Source of the DNA: Ruegeria faecimaris
Lineage (GTDB): Bacteria > Pseudomonadota > Alphaproteobacteria > Rhodobacterales > Rhodobacteraceae
Direction of reading: 5' to 3'
DNA length: 64,000 nt
Assembly (NCBI RefSeq): GCF_900182615.1
Contig: NZ_FXTE01000001.1
Span: 248,001-312,000 of the forward strand
Of the stretch, positions 17,621-27,508 are shown one piece after another; the stretch's first letter is position 1, and each line of letters begins with the position of its first letter. The notes beneath the pieces were generated by a model. That model ran no database searches. It was not told where the DNA came from and was given only the letters and a program-made list of their open reading frames with translations. A program made the position numbers and the translations under genes.

Positions 17621-18841
17621 ATGAGCAGAATTATCTACGCCATCGCGCTGATCTGGGCGCTAGGCAGTACCGCCGTTGCGCAGGATTTCAGCGCACTCGC
17701 CCGTGTTTTGCCAGACCAAAGTTCGATTGTTGATGACGGGCGGTCCGGTGTAAGCATCCAGCTTGGGCTTAGCCAGGGGGTGCCTTATCGCGTTTTTACC
17801 CTGCGCGACCCGTATCGGATGATCCTGGATTTCCAGGAGGTAGACTGGACCGGTCTTGATCGTGACCGCTTTCTACAGACTGGTCGTATCAGTGGTGTGC
17901 AGTTCGGCTCTTACGTACCGGGCTGGTCCCGCATGGTGCTAGAGTTGGGCGCGCCTCTGATGGTCGAGACGGCGGATATGCGAGTGGACTCTGCGACTGG
18001 GGCCGCGCATTTGACGCTTGGGCTGCAAGGGACAGATTTCGACAGTTTCGCAGCCAGCGCTGGCACGCCCCGGCAAACCGGCTGGGATTTGCCGGAACCG
18101 GCGGTAACATCTGTCACGCCAAGGGGGCAGGGCAACGGAACTTTGCGTGTCATGTTGGATCCCGGGCATGGAGGAATTGATCCCGGCGCCGAAGTTGACG
18201 GTGATGATGAGAAAACGCTGATGCTGACCTTTGCCCGAGAGCTGCGCGAGATGCTATTGCGCACGGGCGGATACGAGGTTGAGATGACGCGGACCGATGA
18301 TCAGTTCGTTTCTCTTGAACGTCGTATTGCATTGGCACACCGTGCAGGTGCAGATGTGTTCATCTCTATACATGCCGACATTCTGACAGAAGGGCGGGCT
18401 CATGGCGCGGCCGTTTATACGCTGTCTCAAGATGCCTCGGATGTGGCAAGCCACAAACTGGCCGAGCGGCACGACCGCAGTGATTTGATTTCGGGCGTCG
18501 ATCTGAGCGGTGCGGATGATCAGGTTGCAGATGTTCTGCTGGACCTTGCGCGTCAGGAAACCAGGCCGCGTACGGATGCGTTGGCACAAATGCTGGCGAA
18601 TGGAATGACGCAACAGGGTGGTCCGATGAACAACAAGCCAATTCGCACAGCCTCATTTTCGGTTCTGAAGGCAGCGGATATTCCTTCCGTTCTGATTGAG
18701 CTTGGCTTCCTTTCCAGCCCTAGAGATTTGAAAAACATACGAAATCAGGAATGGCGCATGGGAATGGCGCGCGGTATTCGGGATGGGCTAGAGAAATGGC
18801 GCCAGGACGATATGGTAAAACGATCCCTGATTGGACAGTGA
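17621..18841 (+). CDS. N-acetylmuramoyl-L-alanine amidase, AmiC type
   Basis: This enzyme cleaves the amide between MurNAc and the stem peptide during septum splitting. The 406-aa protein has a signal peptide (about residues 1-20, ending AVAQ) and an AMIN domain (about 35-140, PYRVFTLRDPYRMILDFQEVDW) that targets it to the septum. The Amidase_3 domain from about 176 carries the zinc ligands His (LDPGHGG), Glu, and His (ISIHAD), and the catalytic Glu (SVLIELGFLSS). In many proteobacteria such amidases are activated by EnvC/NlpD; no such partner lies here. The next gene downstream is PBP1A. Confidence 0.95.
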   Translation: MSRIIYAIALIWALGSTAVAQDFSALARVLPDQSSIVDDGRSGVSIQLGLSQGVPYRVFTLRDPYRMILDFQEVDWTGLDRDRFLQTGRISGVQFGSYVPGWSRMVLELGAPLMVETADMRVDSATGAAHLTLGLQGTDFDSFAASAGTPRQTGWDLPEPAVTSVTPRGQGNGTLRVMLDPGHGGIDPGAEVDGDDEKTLMLTFARELREMLLRTGGYEVEMTRTDDQFVSLERRIALAHRAGADVFISIHADILTEGRAHGAAVYTLSQDASDVASHKLAERHDRSDLISGVDLSGADDQVADVLLDLARQETRPRTDALAQMLANGMTQQGGPMNNKPIRTASFSVLKAADIPSVLIELGFLSSPRDLKNIRNQEWRMGMARGIRDGLEKWRQDDMVKRSLIGQ

Positions 18842-18936
18842 CCCCGTGGCGCAAACCGGCTATTATTGGCCATGGTGTTTTGACCCTGCACAGGTGCGAC
18901 ACTATATAGGCGGCACCGCGAGCAAAAGGCAGTAAC

Positions 18937-21426
18937 GTGATCCGTTTCATTCTTTCGATTTTCGGGGCGATATTCAGCCTCGTGACCCTGGGTATTTTTA
19001 TGGCTGCGCTGGTTATCGGCGCGGTGTTCTGGATGTATGGGCGCGACCTGCCCAGTCACGAATCCCTGGCGCAGTACAAACCGCCCACGATCAGCCGGAT
19101 TTATTCTGGCGAGGGTCAGCTGATCGACGAATTTGCGCAGGAACGCCGTCTGTTCACCCCGTCAGAAGAAATCCCCGAACTGGTTAAGCAGGCCTTTATT
19201 TCGGCCGAAGACAAGAATTTCTATAACCATAAGGGCTATGATCCGCGCGGGATTATTGCCGCTGGTGTCGAGGCAGTGAAATCCAAAGGCGAGAATGTAC
19301 GGGGTGCATCGACGATCACACAGCAGGTAATGAAGAACTTCCTGTTGTCGGGGGACCGTCGGGCCGAGCGCAAGATCAAAGAGATCATCCTGGCCACACG
19401 GCTTGAGAATACGCTGGATAAGGAACAGATCCTAGAACTGTACATGAACGAGATTTTTCTGGGCCAGAACTCGTATGGTGTAACCGCAGCAGCGCAAACC
19501 TATTTCAACAAGACCCTTCAGGAATTGGCTCCGCATGAGGCCGCCACTTTGGCGGCTATGCCCAAGGCGCCGTCGGATTATCACCCGGTTCGGCAGAAAG
19601 AACGCCTTGTGAACCGGCGCAATTACGTGCTGCGCGAGATGAACCAAAACGGTTATATCAATACGGCGACCTATGAGGCCGAGGTCGAGATGCCTTTGCG
19701 GTCTGTCCAGAATGGTGATTTCGAAAGTTTCCGCACCGCCTTGCCGCCGCGGGATTACTTCACCGACGAAATCCGCCGCCAGCTGAGCGAAGATTTCGGC
19801 GAGGGCGAGTTCTTCACAGGTGGTTTTACTGTCCGCGCCTCTGTGGACGAGGAAATGCAAGTCAAAGCCGCGCACGCCCTGCGCGAGGCGCTGCAGAAAT
19901 ACGACCGGTCTCGTGGAAAATGGCACGGGACCGACGAAGTGATCGCCGAAGAAATACTGGCGGATGAGGTGCAGTGGCGTGAGGCCTTGGCGATTTTGGA
20001 AATCCCCCGTGATGTGGTTCTGCCTACGCAGTGGTATCCCGCCGTAGTACTGGATGTCGGTGAGCAGGCCCTGACCGTCGGCATTGAAAATGGTCCGGCT
20101 GACGGCATCATCCCGCGCTCGGACATCAAGTGGATGCAGGGCAGCTTCTTCGACAACTTCAAACGCGGTGACGTCATTCTGGTGATGGCCGGGGAAGAAG
20201 GCCAATGGTCGGCCCGTCAGGTCCCCGAGGTTCAGGGCGGCTTTGTTGCGATGGACGTGAACTCGGGCCGGGTTTTGGCGATGCAGGGCGGATTCTCGTA
20301 TCAGGATTCTGTGTTCAACCGTGCCACGCAGGCGCAGCGTCAACCCGGGTCAAGCTTTAAGCCTTTCGTCTATGCCGCTGCGTTGGACAGCGGGTATAGC
20401 CCTGCGACCATTGTGGTCGACGCTCCGATCGAAGTGAACACACCGCAGGGCCTGTGGCGACCCAAGAATTCGACCAACAAATTCTACGGGCCGACGCCAT
20501 TGCGTACCGGGATTGAACAATCGCGGAACCTGATGACCATCCGTCTGGCGCAAGAAGTCACGATGCCCGTGGTTGCCGGATACGCGGAACGCTTTGGCGT
20601 TTATGACCGGATGGGTGCTTTCCTGGCCAACTCGCTGGGGTCCGAAGAGACGACGCTATACAAGATGGTTGCGGCCTATGCGATGTTCGCAAATGGCGGC
20701 GAGCGGGTTGAACCCACTCTGGTTGACCGTATTCAGGATCGGTTCGGCAAGACAATCTATCGCCACGATGACCGCCAGTGCCTGGATTGTAATTCGGCCT
20801 GGCTGGAACCTGATGAATCCCCCACGATCGAGACAAACCGCAGTCAGGTCATGGATGCGATTACCGCCTATCAGCTGACGTCGATGATGAAAGGTGTCGT
20901 AGATCGCGGCACGGCATCCAGCGTTATCAATCTGCCTGTGCCCACCGCTGGGAAGACCGGAACAACCAATGAATCCAAAGACGCCTGGTTCATCGGCTTT
21001 ACCTCGAACATTGTTGCAGGCTGCTATATCGGCTATGACCGCCCCCGCCCGATGGGCCGGGGCGCGTATGGCGGCACTTTGTGTGGACCTGTGTTCCAAA
21101 GCTTCATGGAAACCGCAGTCGAGAAATACGGTGGAGGCCCGTTCGAGGTGCCCCCAGGTGGTCACTTTATCAAAATCGACCGGTTCAGCGGCGCGCGCTT
21201 GCCATCTGATGCGTCCGGAGACTTTGTCGTGGCCGAGTATTTCCGCGATGGCGCCGACGGCTTTATCGACCGCATCTATGACGGTGGTTTTGCGATGGGT
21301 TCCGACCTGCCGCTGTTTGAAGAGGTCAACAGCTCGGGTCGTCAGGTGACCACGTCGACCGGCGACACCATCACCGTTGGCCCAAATGCCAGCCAGGGCG
21401 ATTTGCAGGGCGGCGGGCTTTACTGA
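18937..21426 (+). CDS. mrcA: Penicillin-binding protein 1A, bifunctional transglycosylase/transpeptidase
   Basis: This class A PBP polymerises and cross-links peptidoglycan. The GTG start at 18937 gives 829 aa. A single N-terminal membrane anchor (about residues 3-35) is followed by the glycosyltransferase (GT51) domain with AEDKNFYNHKGYD and GASTITQQVMKNF. An OB-like insertion domain then precedes the transpeptidase domain, with SSFKPF (SxxK nucleophile), SRN (SxN) and KTGTT. Length and order match Gram-negative PBP1A. It follows amiC by 95 bp. Its last 7 bp overlap the end of the convergent kinase-like gene. Confidence 0.95.
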   Translation: MIRFILSIFGAIFSLVTLGIFMAALVIGAVFWMYGRDLPSHESLAQYKPPTISRIYSGEGQLIDEFAQERRLFTPSEEIPELVKQAFISAEDKNFYNHKGYDPRGIIAAGVEAVKSKGENVRGASTITQQVMKNFLLSGDRRAERKIKEIILATRLENTLDKEQILELYMNEIFLGQNSYGVTAAAQTYFNKTLQELAPHEAATLAAMPKAPSDYHPVRQKERLVNRRNYVLREMNQNGYINTATYEAEVEMPLRSVQNGDFESFRTALPPRDYFTDEIRRQLSEDFGEGEFFTGGFTVRASVDEEMQVKAAHALREALQKYDRSRGKWHGTDEVIAEEILADEVQWREALAILEIPRDVVLPTQWYPAVVLDVGEQALTVGIENGPADGIIPRSDIKWMQGSFFDNFKRGDVILVMAGEEGQWSARQVPEVQGGFVAMDVNSGRVLAMQGGFSYQDSVFNRATQAQRQPGSSFKPFVYAAALDSGYSPATIVVDAPIEVNTPQGLWRPKNSTNKFYGPTPLRTGIEQSRNLMTIRLAQEVTMPVVAGYAERFGVYDRMGAFLANSLGSEETTLYKMVAAYAMFANGGERVEPTLVDRIQDRFGKTIYRHDDRQCLDCNSAWLEPDESPTIETNRSQVMDAITAYQLTSMMKGVVDRGTASSVINLPVPTAGKTGTTNESKDAWFIGFTSNIVAGCYIGYDRPRPMGRGAYGGTLCGPVFQSFMETAVEKYGGGPFEVPPGGHFIKIDRFSGARLPSDASGDFVVAEYFRDGADGFIDRIYDGGFAMGSDLPLFEEVNSSGRQVTTSTGDTITVGPNASQGDLQGGGLY

Positions 21427-22253
21427 TCCGCCGCGCGCAACAATAGGTTCAAGAGCGTTGCCTCGGGCGCAGCTGAAACTGTCCCGTGGCCGCGCCACAT
21501 GATGGATAGCGCACCTTTTGCAGCGGCCCATTGGGCAAGACGTTTCCGCGACACACCTAACGCTCCGGAGTAAAGCTGGAGGCAGCGTTCGATCTGGTCG
21601 CGGCTGCGAACCAGATCGGGCATACCGTTGGGATGCCGCAATGCGTTTGCAAGTTCAAAAGCAGGATCGCCCAGATACCCCTTTGCATCAATTACCCGTG
21701 CCCCTGAAGGCGTTTGAATTACGTTATCGGTGTGAAGGTCACCATGCAGCGGCACCACCTGCGGTTGGCTCGTCAGAAGGTTTGATGCCAGTTCCGTTGC
21801 GCGGATCACATCGCGTTGTAGTGCATCAGGGCAATCGCGGGCAAACGTGCAATCAAACAGTGGATTGAATACCTCGTGCAATGGTCGCAGCTCGTCGAAC
21901 GCAACCGTGGGCTTTTGGTGAAGGCGGTGGGCCATCTCCGAGAAAACCTGCAGCGCGCTTTCAGCGTTTCCGTCACGCGCGATGTCACCCAGTGTCGGAC
22001 CCTCCAACCACTCCATCAATACGGCTTTGCCCGCTTCGGCATAAATGGCAACCGCGCCACGATCCTGCCAAAGCGACAAAAGCCTGGTCGAAGCAGCTTC
22101 GTTCCCGCGATCTGCGCGGTGGTATAACTTTAGCGCGGCCGACCCATAATCCCGCGCGTGAACTTTCCAGACTAACGCATGCTGGGCTTCGGCGATCAGA
22201 GTGGCACGGCATAATCCCCAGCAATCCATGATATCACCCGGAACAATATGCAT
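21420..22253 (-). CDS. Aminoglycoside phosphotransferase-like kinase, APH(6)/hydroxyurea kinase type
   Basis: This 277-aa soluble protein has a protein-kinase-like fold: nucleotide-binding lysine in ALKLYHR (about K42), catalytic loop HGDLHTDNV (170-178) and metal-binding DAKGYLGDP (D189). The arrangement, including GDPAFELANALRHP, is that of the streptomycin 6-phosphotransferase (APH(6))/hydroxyurea kinase family. True resistance enzymes of that family are usually slightly longer (about 270-310 aa) and plasmid- or transposon-borne. This one is a lone chromosomal gene with no mobile DNA around it, so the substrate may be an unrelated metabolite. It is divergent from prfB. Confidence 0.8.
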   Translation of the reverse strand: MHIVPGDIMDCWGLCRATLIAEAQHALVWKVHARDYGSAALKLYHRADRGNEAASTRLLSLWQDRGAVAIYAEAGKAVLMEWLEGPTLGDIARDGNAESALQVFSEMAHRLHQKPTVAFDELRPLHEVFNPLFDCTFARDCPDALQRDVIRATELASNLLTSQPQVVPLHGDLHTDNVIQTPSGARVIDAKGYLGDPAFELANALRHPNGMPDLVRSRDQIERCLQLYSGALGVSRKRLAQWAAAKGALSIMWRGHGTVSAAPEATLLNLLLRAADQ

Positions 22254-22330
22254 TCAGGTCTCCGCTGTCTTGTGGTGGCCCCACGCTCTTGCTATCACGC
22301 AGGCCTGATTGAGCAAGTTGGGACGTAACC

Positions 22331-23458
22331 ATGCGCGCCGAAACCCAGAATACCGTGGCGGAAATTGAAAAGTCGCTAGAGCTGCTGGCGCAGCGCATGG
22401 ACTATGAAACCGCACCCCATCGCCTTGAGGAATTCAATGCCCGGGTAGAGGATCCCAACCTGTGGGACAACCCCGAGAATGCGCAGAAACTGATGCGCGA
22501 GCGGCAGATGCTGGTCGATGCTATTGAAATCTATGAATCCATCAAAACCGACCTCAGCGACAATATGGAATTGATCGAACTGGGCGAGATGGAAGAGGAC
22601 GAAGAGGTCGTCACCGACGCTGAAGAGGCGATCAGAAAGCTAAAAGCCAAAGCCGCCAAGAAAGAGCTTGAGGCGCTGCTGGACGGAGAGGCCGACGGCA
22701 ACGACACTTTCCTTGAGATCAATTCGGGCGCAGGCGGCACCGAAAGCTGCGACTGGGCTTCGATGCTGGCGCGGATGTATGTCCGCTGGGCCGAGAAAAA
22801 GGGCTATACGGTCGAGTTGCAATCCGAGACCTCGGGCGAAGAGGCGGGCATTAAATCCGCAGCGTACAAAATTTCTGGCCACAACGCCTATGGCTGGCTG
22901 AAATCGGAAAGCGGTGTGCATCGGCTGGTGCGAATTTCACCTTATGACTCGGCGGCCAAACGGCATACCTCGTTCAGTTCGGTCTGGGTTTACCCGGTGG
23001 TGGACGACAATATCGAGATCGAGGTCAACCCGTCCGAGATTCGCATCGACACCTACCGGTCCTCGGGGGCAGGAGGCCAGCACGTGAACACCACGGACTC
23101 GGCAGTGCGGATCACGCATATCCCGACCGGGATCGTTGTTACATCATCCGTGAAATCCCAGCACCAGAACCGTGATATTGCGATGAAAGCACTGAAATCC
23201 CGCCTGTACCAGCAAGAGCTGGACCGCCGCAATGCTGACATCAACGCAGCCCACGAGGCCAAGGGCGATGCGGGTTGGGGCAACCAGATCCGGTCGTATG
23301 TTCTGCAGCCCTACCAGATGGTCAAGGACCTGAGGACCAACCATGAAACCTCGGATACCAAGGGGGTTTTGGATGGGGATCTTGACGGGTTCATGGCCGC
23401 CACACTGGCCTTGAACGTGGCCGGAAAAAGCCGCTCCGAAGCACAGGGCGAGGGCTGA
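22331..23458 (+). CDS. prfB: Peptide chain release factor 2
   Basis: RF2 recognises UAA and UGA stop codons and triggers peptide release. The 375-aa frame is continuous: the region matching the Escherichia coli frameshift site (residues 20-25, AQRMDY) contains no in-frame UGA, so the +1 frameshift autoregulation is absent. Domain 2 has SPY (203-205) in place of the E. coli SPF recognition tripeptide. The catalytic GGQ is at 248-250 ([10 protein letters not shown]). Length and the acidic helical domain 1 are normal. The M50-like gene follows after 14 bp and is probably co-transcribed. Confidence 0.97.
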   Translation: MRAETQNTVAEIEKSLELLAQRMDYETAPHRLEEFNARVEDPNLWDNPENAQKLMRERQMLVDAIEIYESIKTDLSDNMELIELGEMEEDEEVVTDAEEAIRKLKAKAAKKELEALLDGEADGNDTFLEINSGAGGTESCDWASMLARMYVRWAEKKGYTVELQSETSGEEAGIKSAAYKISGHNAYGWLKSESGVHRLVRISPYDSAAKRHTSFSSVWVYPVVDDNIEIEVNPSEIRIDTYRSSGAGGQHVNTTDSAVRITHIPTGIVVTSSVKSQHQNRDIAMKALKSRLYQQELDRRNADINAAHEAKGDAGWGNQIRSYVLQPYQMVKDLRTNHETSDTKGVLDGDLDGFMAATLALNVAGKSRSEAQGEG

Positions 23459-23472
23459 TAGCAGCGCGTTCG

Positions 23473-24165
23473 ATGCCCATGATGAAGCTGATCAAAGGAC
23501 ATTGGCAACTGATTGCGCTTGTCGCTTTGGTGTTTGTGTTCTGGTCTACGCCGGTTGTGGTGCCTCTGAAGATACTCATCGTTTTCCTGCACGAGCTGTC
23601 GCACGCGATAACCGTCGTCCTAACCGGTGGTTCGGTCGAGAGCTTCTCGATCTCACCGCAGCAGGGTGGTCTTGTCACAGCGCGTGGTGGGCAAAGGTTC
23701 TTCAGCCTGTCCGCCGGTTATCTCGGGTCGCTGGCGCTAGGGATGGGGTTGTTGCTGATTGCATTGCGCACGCATTGGGACCGGGCGGTGCTGGGTGGAT
23801 TTGGCGGAGTGATGCTGTTGGTAACAGCGCTTTATGTCCGCGATCCCTTTGCCATGGCGTTTTGTGCAGGTGTTGGGGCGGTAATGATCGGCATGGCGTT
23901 CTATCTAAGTCGGCCGATCTGTGATCTGGCTTTACGCATGATCGGGCTGACCAGCGTGATCTATGTGCCTTATGATATCTTTGATGACACGATCCGGCGC
24001 TCGGGTGTCCGCTCGGATGCCTACATGCTGGCCCAAGAATTCGGCGGCACAACCATGATGTGGGGCGGGATCTGGCTTGTGTTAAGCGTCCTTTCCATCC
24101 TATTGTGCGTAAAACACTTTCTTGGGCACGACAGCAATTTGCATTTTGAGTCTCGATCCAAGTGA
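23473..24165 (+). CDS. M50-family-like membrane metallopeptidase
   Basis: This 230-aa integral membrane protein has about six hydrophobic segments. The zinc motif HELSH (residues 40-44) lies at the edge of the second segment, as in the M50B-like peptidase family (PF13398), proteins related to site-2 proteases but lacking a PDZ domain. A downstream FDD at about 170 could supply the Asp ligand, which is only a guess. The substrate is unknown. It follows prfB by 14 bp. Confidence 0.82.
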   Translation: MPMMKLIKGHWQLIALVALVFVFWSTPVVVPLKILIVFLHELSHAITVVLTGGSVESFSISPQQGGLVTARGGQRFFSLSAGYLGSLALGMGLLLIALRTHWDRAVLGGFGGVMLLVTALYVRDPFAMAFCAGVGAVMIGMAFYLSRPICDLALRMIGLTSVIYVPYDIFDDTIRRSGVRSDAYMLAQEFGGTTMMWGGIWLVLSVLSILLCVKHFLGHDSNLHFESRSK

Positions 24166-24259
24166 CCTCGGGTAGTCTTTGCTAAAAAGATGCATTCAAA
24201 CTGAGGGTTTAAATGAGGATACGCTCCGGCTAGGCTGACCAAAAAGGTGGAGCCCAGGG

Positions 24260-25654
24260 ATGGATCTAGGCCAAATAACAGCAGCCGAATTGTTGAGTGC
24301 ATTGTCCTCTGGGCGTTTATCGGCGGCTGAGCTGATGCAACTGACGCTAGAGCGGATCGGCGCAGTGAACGAGCGCCTGAATGCAATCGTGGCGATGCGT
24401 GATCCTGATGATTTGATGGCCGAGGCCCGTGCTGTTGATTCCGGACCAAACCGTGGTCCGCTGCATGGTCTGCCGATTGCCGTCAAAGACTTGGTGAATG
24501 TTGCGGGCGTCGTTTCGTCCCAAGGATCACCAATCCTGAATGGGTTTATTCCGGAAACAGACGATCTGTTAGCCCAGCGGATGAAAGAGGCCGGGGCAAT
24601 CCTGATCGGTAAAACCAATACCCCGGAATTCGGGTTGGGCTCACATACGTTCAACCCTGTATATGGCGTCACATGCAACCCATATGACCCCGAGCGTACC
24701 TGCGGCGGTTCATCCGGTGGGGCAGCAGTTGCGCTGGCGTCTGGCATGGTGGCGCTGGCCGATGGGTCTGACATGATGGGCAGCCTGCGCAACCCTGCGG
24801 CATGGAACAACGTCTATGGCTTCAGGCCCAGTTGGGGGCGGGTGCCAAACGAACCCGACGGTGACGGGTACTTGCACCAGCTTTCTACATTGGGCCCGAT
24901 GGCGCGGAGCCCCGAAGATATTGGTCTATTGCTTGATGTGATCAGCGGCACTCATCCGTCTCAACCTTTGGGTCATCCGGGGGAAACCGTGTCTCCGGTC
25001 CAACCCGCAGATCTGACCGGAATGCGTATCGGGTGGTTGGATGACTGGGGCGGAGCCTTTCCATTCGAACCTGGTATCCGCGAGATTTGCCGTGACGCGC
25101 TCGAGGTGTTCACTCAACTCGGGGCCAAGGTCGAACCCCTCACACCGCCCTTTGACGCAGACCAGATGTGGAATAGCTGGATTACATTGCGTTCGTGGAG
25201 CGTGGCCGCCGGTCTTGCGTCTCTGACAGAACACCGCGCGTCACTGAAGGATACTGCGCAATGGGAACTGGACCGTGGTCTGGCGCTGACAGCGATGCAG
25301 GTCCATCGTGCCAGTGTTGTGCGAACCGAGTGGTTCCGACGTGCGACCGAAGTTTTCCAGGACTATGATGCGCTTATCCTGCCGTCGGCCCAGGTCTGGC
25401 CCTTCGACTTGCAGCTTGCATTTCCCACCGAAATCAACGGCACCCGGATGGATACCTATCACCGTTGGATGCAGGTCGTGGTGCCGGTCAGCCTGATCGG
25501 ACTGCCTTGCCTCTCGGTTCCTGTTGGATTTGGATCCGAAGGCTTGCCGATGGGAATGCAGATCTTTGGTCCGCGCGGAGCGGATTCTCGCATTTTGTCC
25601 ATCGGATCTGCATATCATTCTGCCACCAGTTGGCCGCAAAAACGACCCGCCTGA
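24260..25654 (+). CDS. Amidase signature family protein
   Basis: This 464-aa soluble hydrolase belongs to the amidase signature family. The Ser-cisSer-Lys triad can be placed: K76 in AVKDLV, the cis-Ser in CGGSSGGAA (about 151-152), and the nucleophile S175 in [11 protein letters not shown]. The usual TGGS is MGS here, with the serine kept. No GatB or GatC lies nearby, and the sequence does not look like GatA, so a small-molecule amide is the likelier substrate. It precedes the DUF2189 gene by 29 bp on the same strand. Confidence 0.9.
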   Translation: MDLGQITAAELLSALSSGRLSAAELMQLTLERIGAVNERLNAIVAMRDPDDLMAEARAVDSGPNRGPLHGLPIAVKDLVNVAGVVSSQGSPILNGFIPETDDLLAQRMKEAGAILIGKTNTPEFGLGSHTFNPVYGVTCNPYDPERTCGGSSGGAAVALASGMVALADGSDMMGSLRNPAAWNNVYGFRPSWGRVPNEPDGDGYLHQLSTLGPMARSPEDIGLLLDVISGTHPSQPLGHPGETVSPVQPADLTGMRIGWLDDWGGAFPFEPGIREICRDALEVFTQLGAKVEPLTPPFDADQMWNSWITLRSWSVAAGLASLTEHRASLKDTAQWELDRGLALTAMQVHRASVVRTEWFRRATEVFQDYDALILPSAQVWPFDLQLAFPTEINGTRMDTYHRWMQVVVPVSLIGLPCLSVPVGFGSEGLPMGMQIFGPRGADSRILSIGSAYHSATSWPQKRPA

Positions 25655-25683
25655 AAATCGACCGGATACGAAGGATAAAAGCC

Positions 25684-26463
25684 ATGGACAAACAGTTTGG
25701 TGTTCCGAACATGGGGCGGGTAGATGTCGAAATGCTGCACGAGGCCCTAAGGCGAGGCTGGAGCGATTTTCGCCGCGCTCCGCTCTTTGGGCTGCTCTTT
25801 TCCGGGTTCTATGTTTTGATGGGTTGGCTGATGGTTTGGGTCACTCTCACGACCGGAACGACCTATTGGCTGATTTTGGCCGCAATCGGTTTCCCGATGC
25901 TGGGCCCCTTTGCCATGGTGGGGCTGTATGAGGTATCGCGGCGCATTCAAGAGGGTGAAGGTTTGGATTCTCGGGCCATATTTGGCGTAATCCTGGGTCA
26001 AAGCCGCCGTCAGTTACCTTCGATCTGCGCCATCATCGTTGTGATGTTTCTGTTCTGGTTCTTTCTTGGCCACATGATCTTTGCCCTTTTTATGGGGCTA
26101 TCGACCATGACCAATGTGTCTTCGTCCCTTGAGGTGTTCCTTACATCAAACGGGTTGACGATGTTGGCGGTTGGAACAGCTGTTGGCGCGATTTTTGTGA
26201 CCATCCTCTACATGATCACGGTGCTTTCAATTCCGATGCTTTTGGACCGAGAGCTGGATTTTGTGACCGCAATGATTGCCAGCTATAGCTATGTGGCCGC
26301 AAACCTCAGATTGATGCTGGGGTGGGGCGCGCTGATTGCGGTTCTGACGTTTGCCGCAATGATTCCCTGGTTTTTCGGCTTGTTGATCGTACTGCCGCTA
26401 TTGGGGCACGCCAGTTGGCACCTATACTGGCTGATCTCTCAGGGCGGGGAAATCGCGCGTTAA
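25684..26463 (+). CDS. DUF2189 domain-containing membrane protein
   Basis: This 259-aa protein has six predicted hydrophobic segments. The N-terminus ([33 protein letters not shown]) is typical of DUF2189 proteins, which are common in alphaproteobacteria and of unknown role. The ATG at 25684 follows AAGGATAAAAGCC. The frame is open further upstream to 25465, but that part overlaps the amidase gene. The gene ends 16 bp from the convergent regulator gene. Confidence 0.88.
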   Translation: MDKQFGVPNMGRVDVEMLHEALRRGWSDFRRAPLFGLLFSGFYVLMGWLMVWVTLTTGTTYWLILAAIGFPMLGPFAMVGLYEVSRRIQEGEGLDSRAIFGVILGQSRRQLPSICAIIVVMFLFWFFLGHMIFALFMGLSTMTNVSSSLEVFLTSNGLTMLAVGTAVGAIFVTILYMITVLSIPMLLDRELDFVTAMIASYSYVAANLRLMLGWGALIAVLTFAAMIPWFFGLLIVLPLLGHASWHLYWLISQGGEIAR

Positions 26464-26479
26464 CACGCCAGGATCGTTG

Positions 26480-27223
26480 TCAAGCGCGGGCCATGACTTC
26501 TGGTCGGCGTGCAATGCGCGCGGCGGCCAGGACTGTCGAGGTGTCGTCCCCTAAATGTCTGAGCAATATCCGCCGTGTCGTCGTTGCGGTAGCTGTAGTT
26601 TTTGACAGGCAAATTGCGACACCGCGCCAACAGTTTGTTTGATTTTCAATTCCACGTGTCACCAGATAGATCCTGCTTTTCTGAGACGCACGACAGGACA
26701 TGAGCATATAAATCTGCCGCCCGGCACAGGCCACGATACCTTGTACTTCGCGCTCAGCGACTGATGCTCCGGGTGTCTCGGAAATTGGTTCAAACCCTCT
26801 GACCAAAGTACATTGCGGTAACCTTCTGGCGTGAAAAAGCCTGTGTCTCAGGGGTTTTGTGCCATCAAGTTCTGTCTCGGTCGCATAATAGAACCCGCCG
26901 GGAAACAGAATTTCAGTCAGGGTGGCTGGGGTGGATCCTAGAAACTCAGTCAGGGCGACGGCAGCCGGGTGCTTGGACGGTTGGTCAATCTGATCCAAGG
27001 GATGGAGCAAAATCCGAGCATCAACATCAAAAAAGCGGCATATTCGGTCAAGGACATCGGGTCGGGGAAAGCTTTCGCCGCCAAGATAGCGATTGAACTG
27101 AGTTCGGTTCACTCCAAGCTGGCGGCACAGCTCGGAAACTGAATTATATTGTCCAGCAAGAGTTCTCAGATTGGCGCCGAACATCCTGCGTAGGTCGTCG
27201 GGGCTGCGGCTGTCGTTCGTCAT
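26480..27223 (-). CDS. XRE-type helix-turn-helix regulator with C-terminal sensing domain
   Basis: This 247-aa protein starts MTNDSRSPDDLRRMFGANLRTL at 27223; open codons upstream to 27322 are not preferred. Residues ~10-65 form an XRE/Cro-like HTH (VSELCRQLGVNRTQFNRYLGGESFPRPDVLDRICRFF). The remainder (FPGGFYYATETELDG..., repeated short cysteines, threonine-rich tail) is a soluble domain of a type I recall from many roseobacter regulators without known ligand. It probably regulates itself or the neighbouring DUF2189/amidase genes; no operator was identified. Confidence 0.75.
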   Translation of the reverse strand: MTNDSRSPDDLRRMFGANLRTLAGQYNSVSELCRQLGVNRTQFNRYLGGESFPRPDVLDRICRFFDVDARILLHPLDQIDQPSKHPAAVALTEFLGSTPATLTEILFPGGFYYATETELDGTKPLRHRLFHARRLPQCTLVRGFEPISETPGASVAEREVQGIVACAGRQIYMLMSCRASQKSRIYLVTRGIENQTNCWRGVAICLSKTTATATTTRRILLRHLGDDTSTVLAAARIARRPEVMARA

Positions 27224-27469
27224 TTTCGTCCCGGTACTTGTGTGTATTCCGAATAACCGCGACACAACTGGCCAACAAACCAGGCGCTGTCTGAAATCGT
27301 ACAGATGACCCAGCGGACGCATCCCAACGCCGCGCTACCCTTGAAGGCTAACGCGATGATGCACAGACGCAATAGGTTAATTCTGATTTAGCTTAAACTT
27401 TTTAGGCAAATGTGACGTTGATGTTCACGTTTGGCGTATTGTGATCTTGCAAATTGGGTATTGCCGATA

Positions 27470-27499
27470 CCCCGCCGCCAACTGGATGCGCCGGCGGGG
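27470..27499 (-). terminator. Hairpin downstream of ilvN
   Basis: CCCCGCCG (27470-27477) and CGGCGGGG (27492-27499) form an 8-bp GC stem 10 bp beyond the ilvN stop. It overlaps an alternative GGGTAT/ATACCC stem at 27456-27472. No T-tract follows. The rest of the gap up to 27223 is AT-rich promoter-like sequence for the regulator gene, without a visible gene. Confidence 0.5.
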
Positions 27500-27508
27500 C
27501 AGTTTTGG

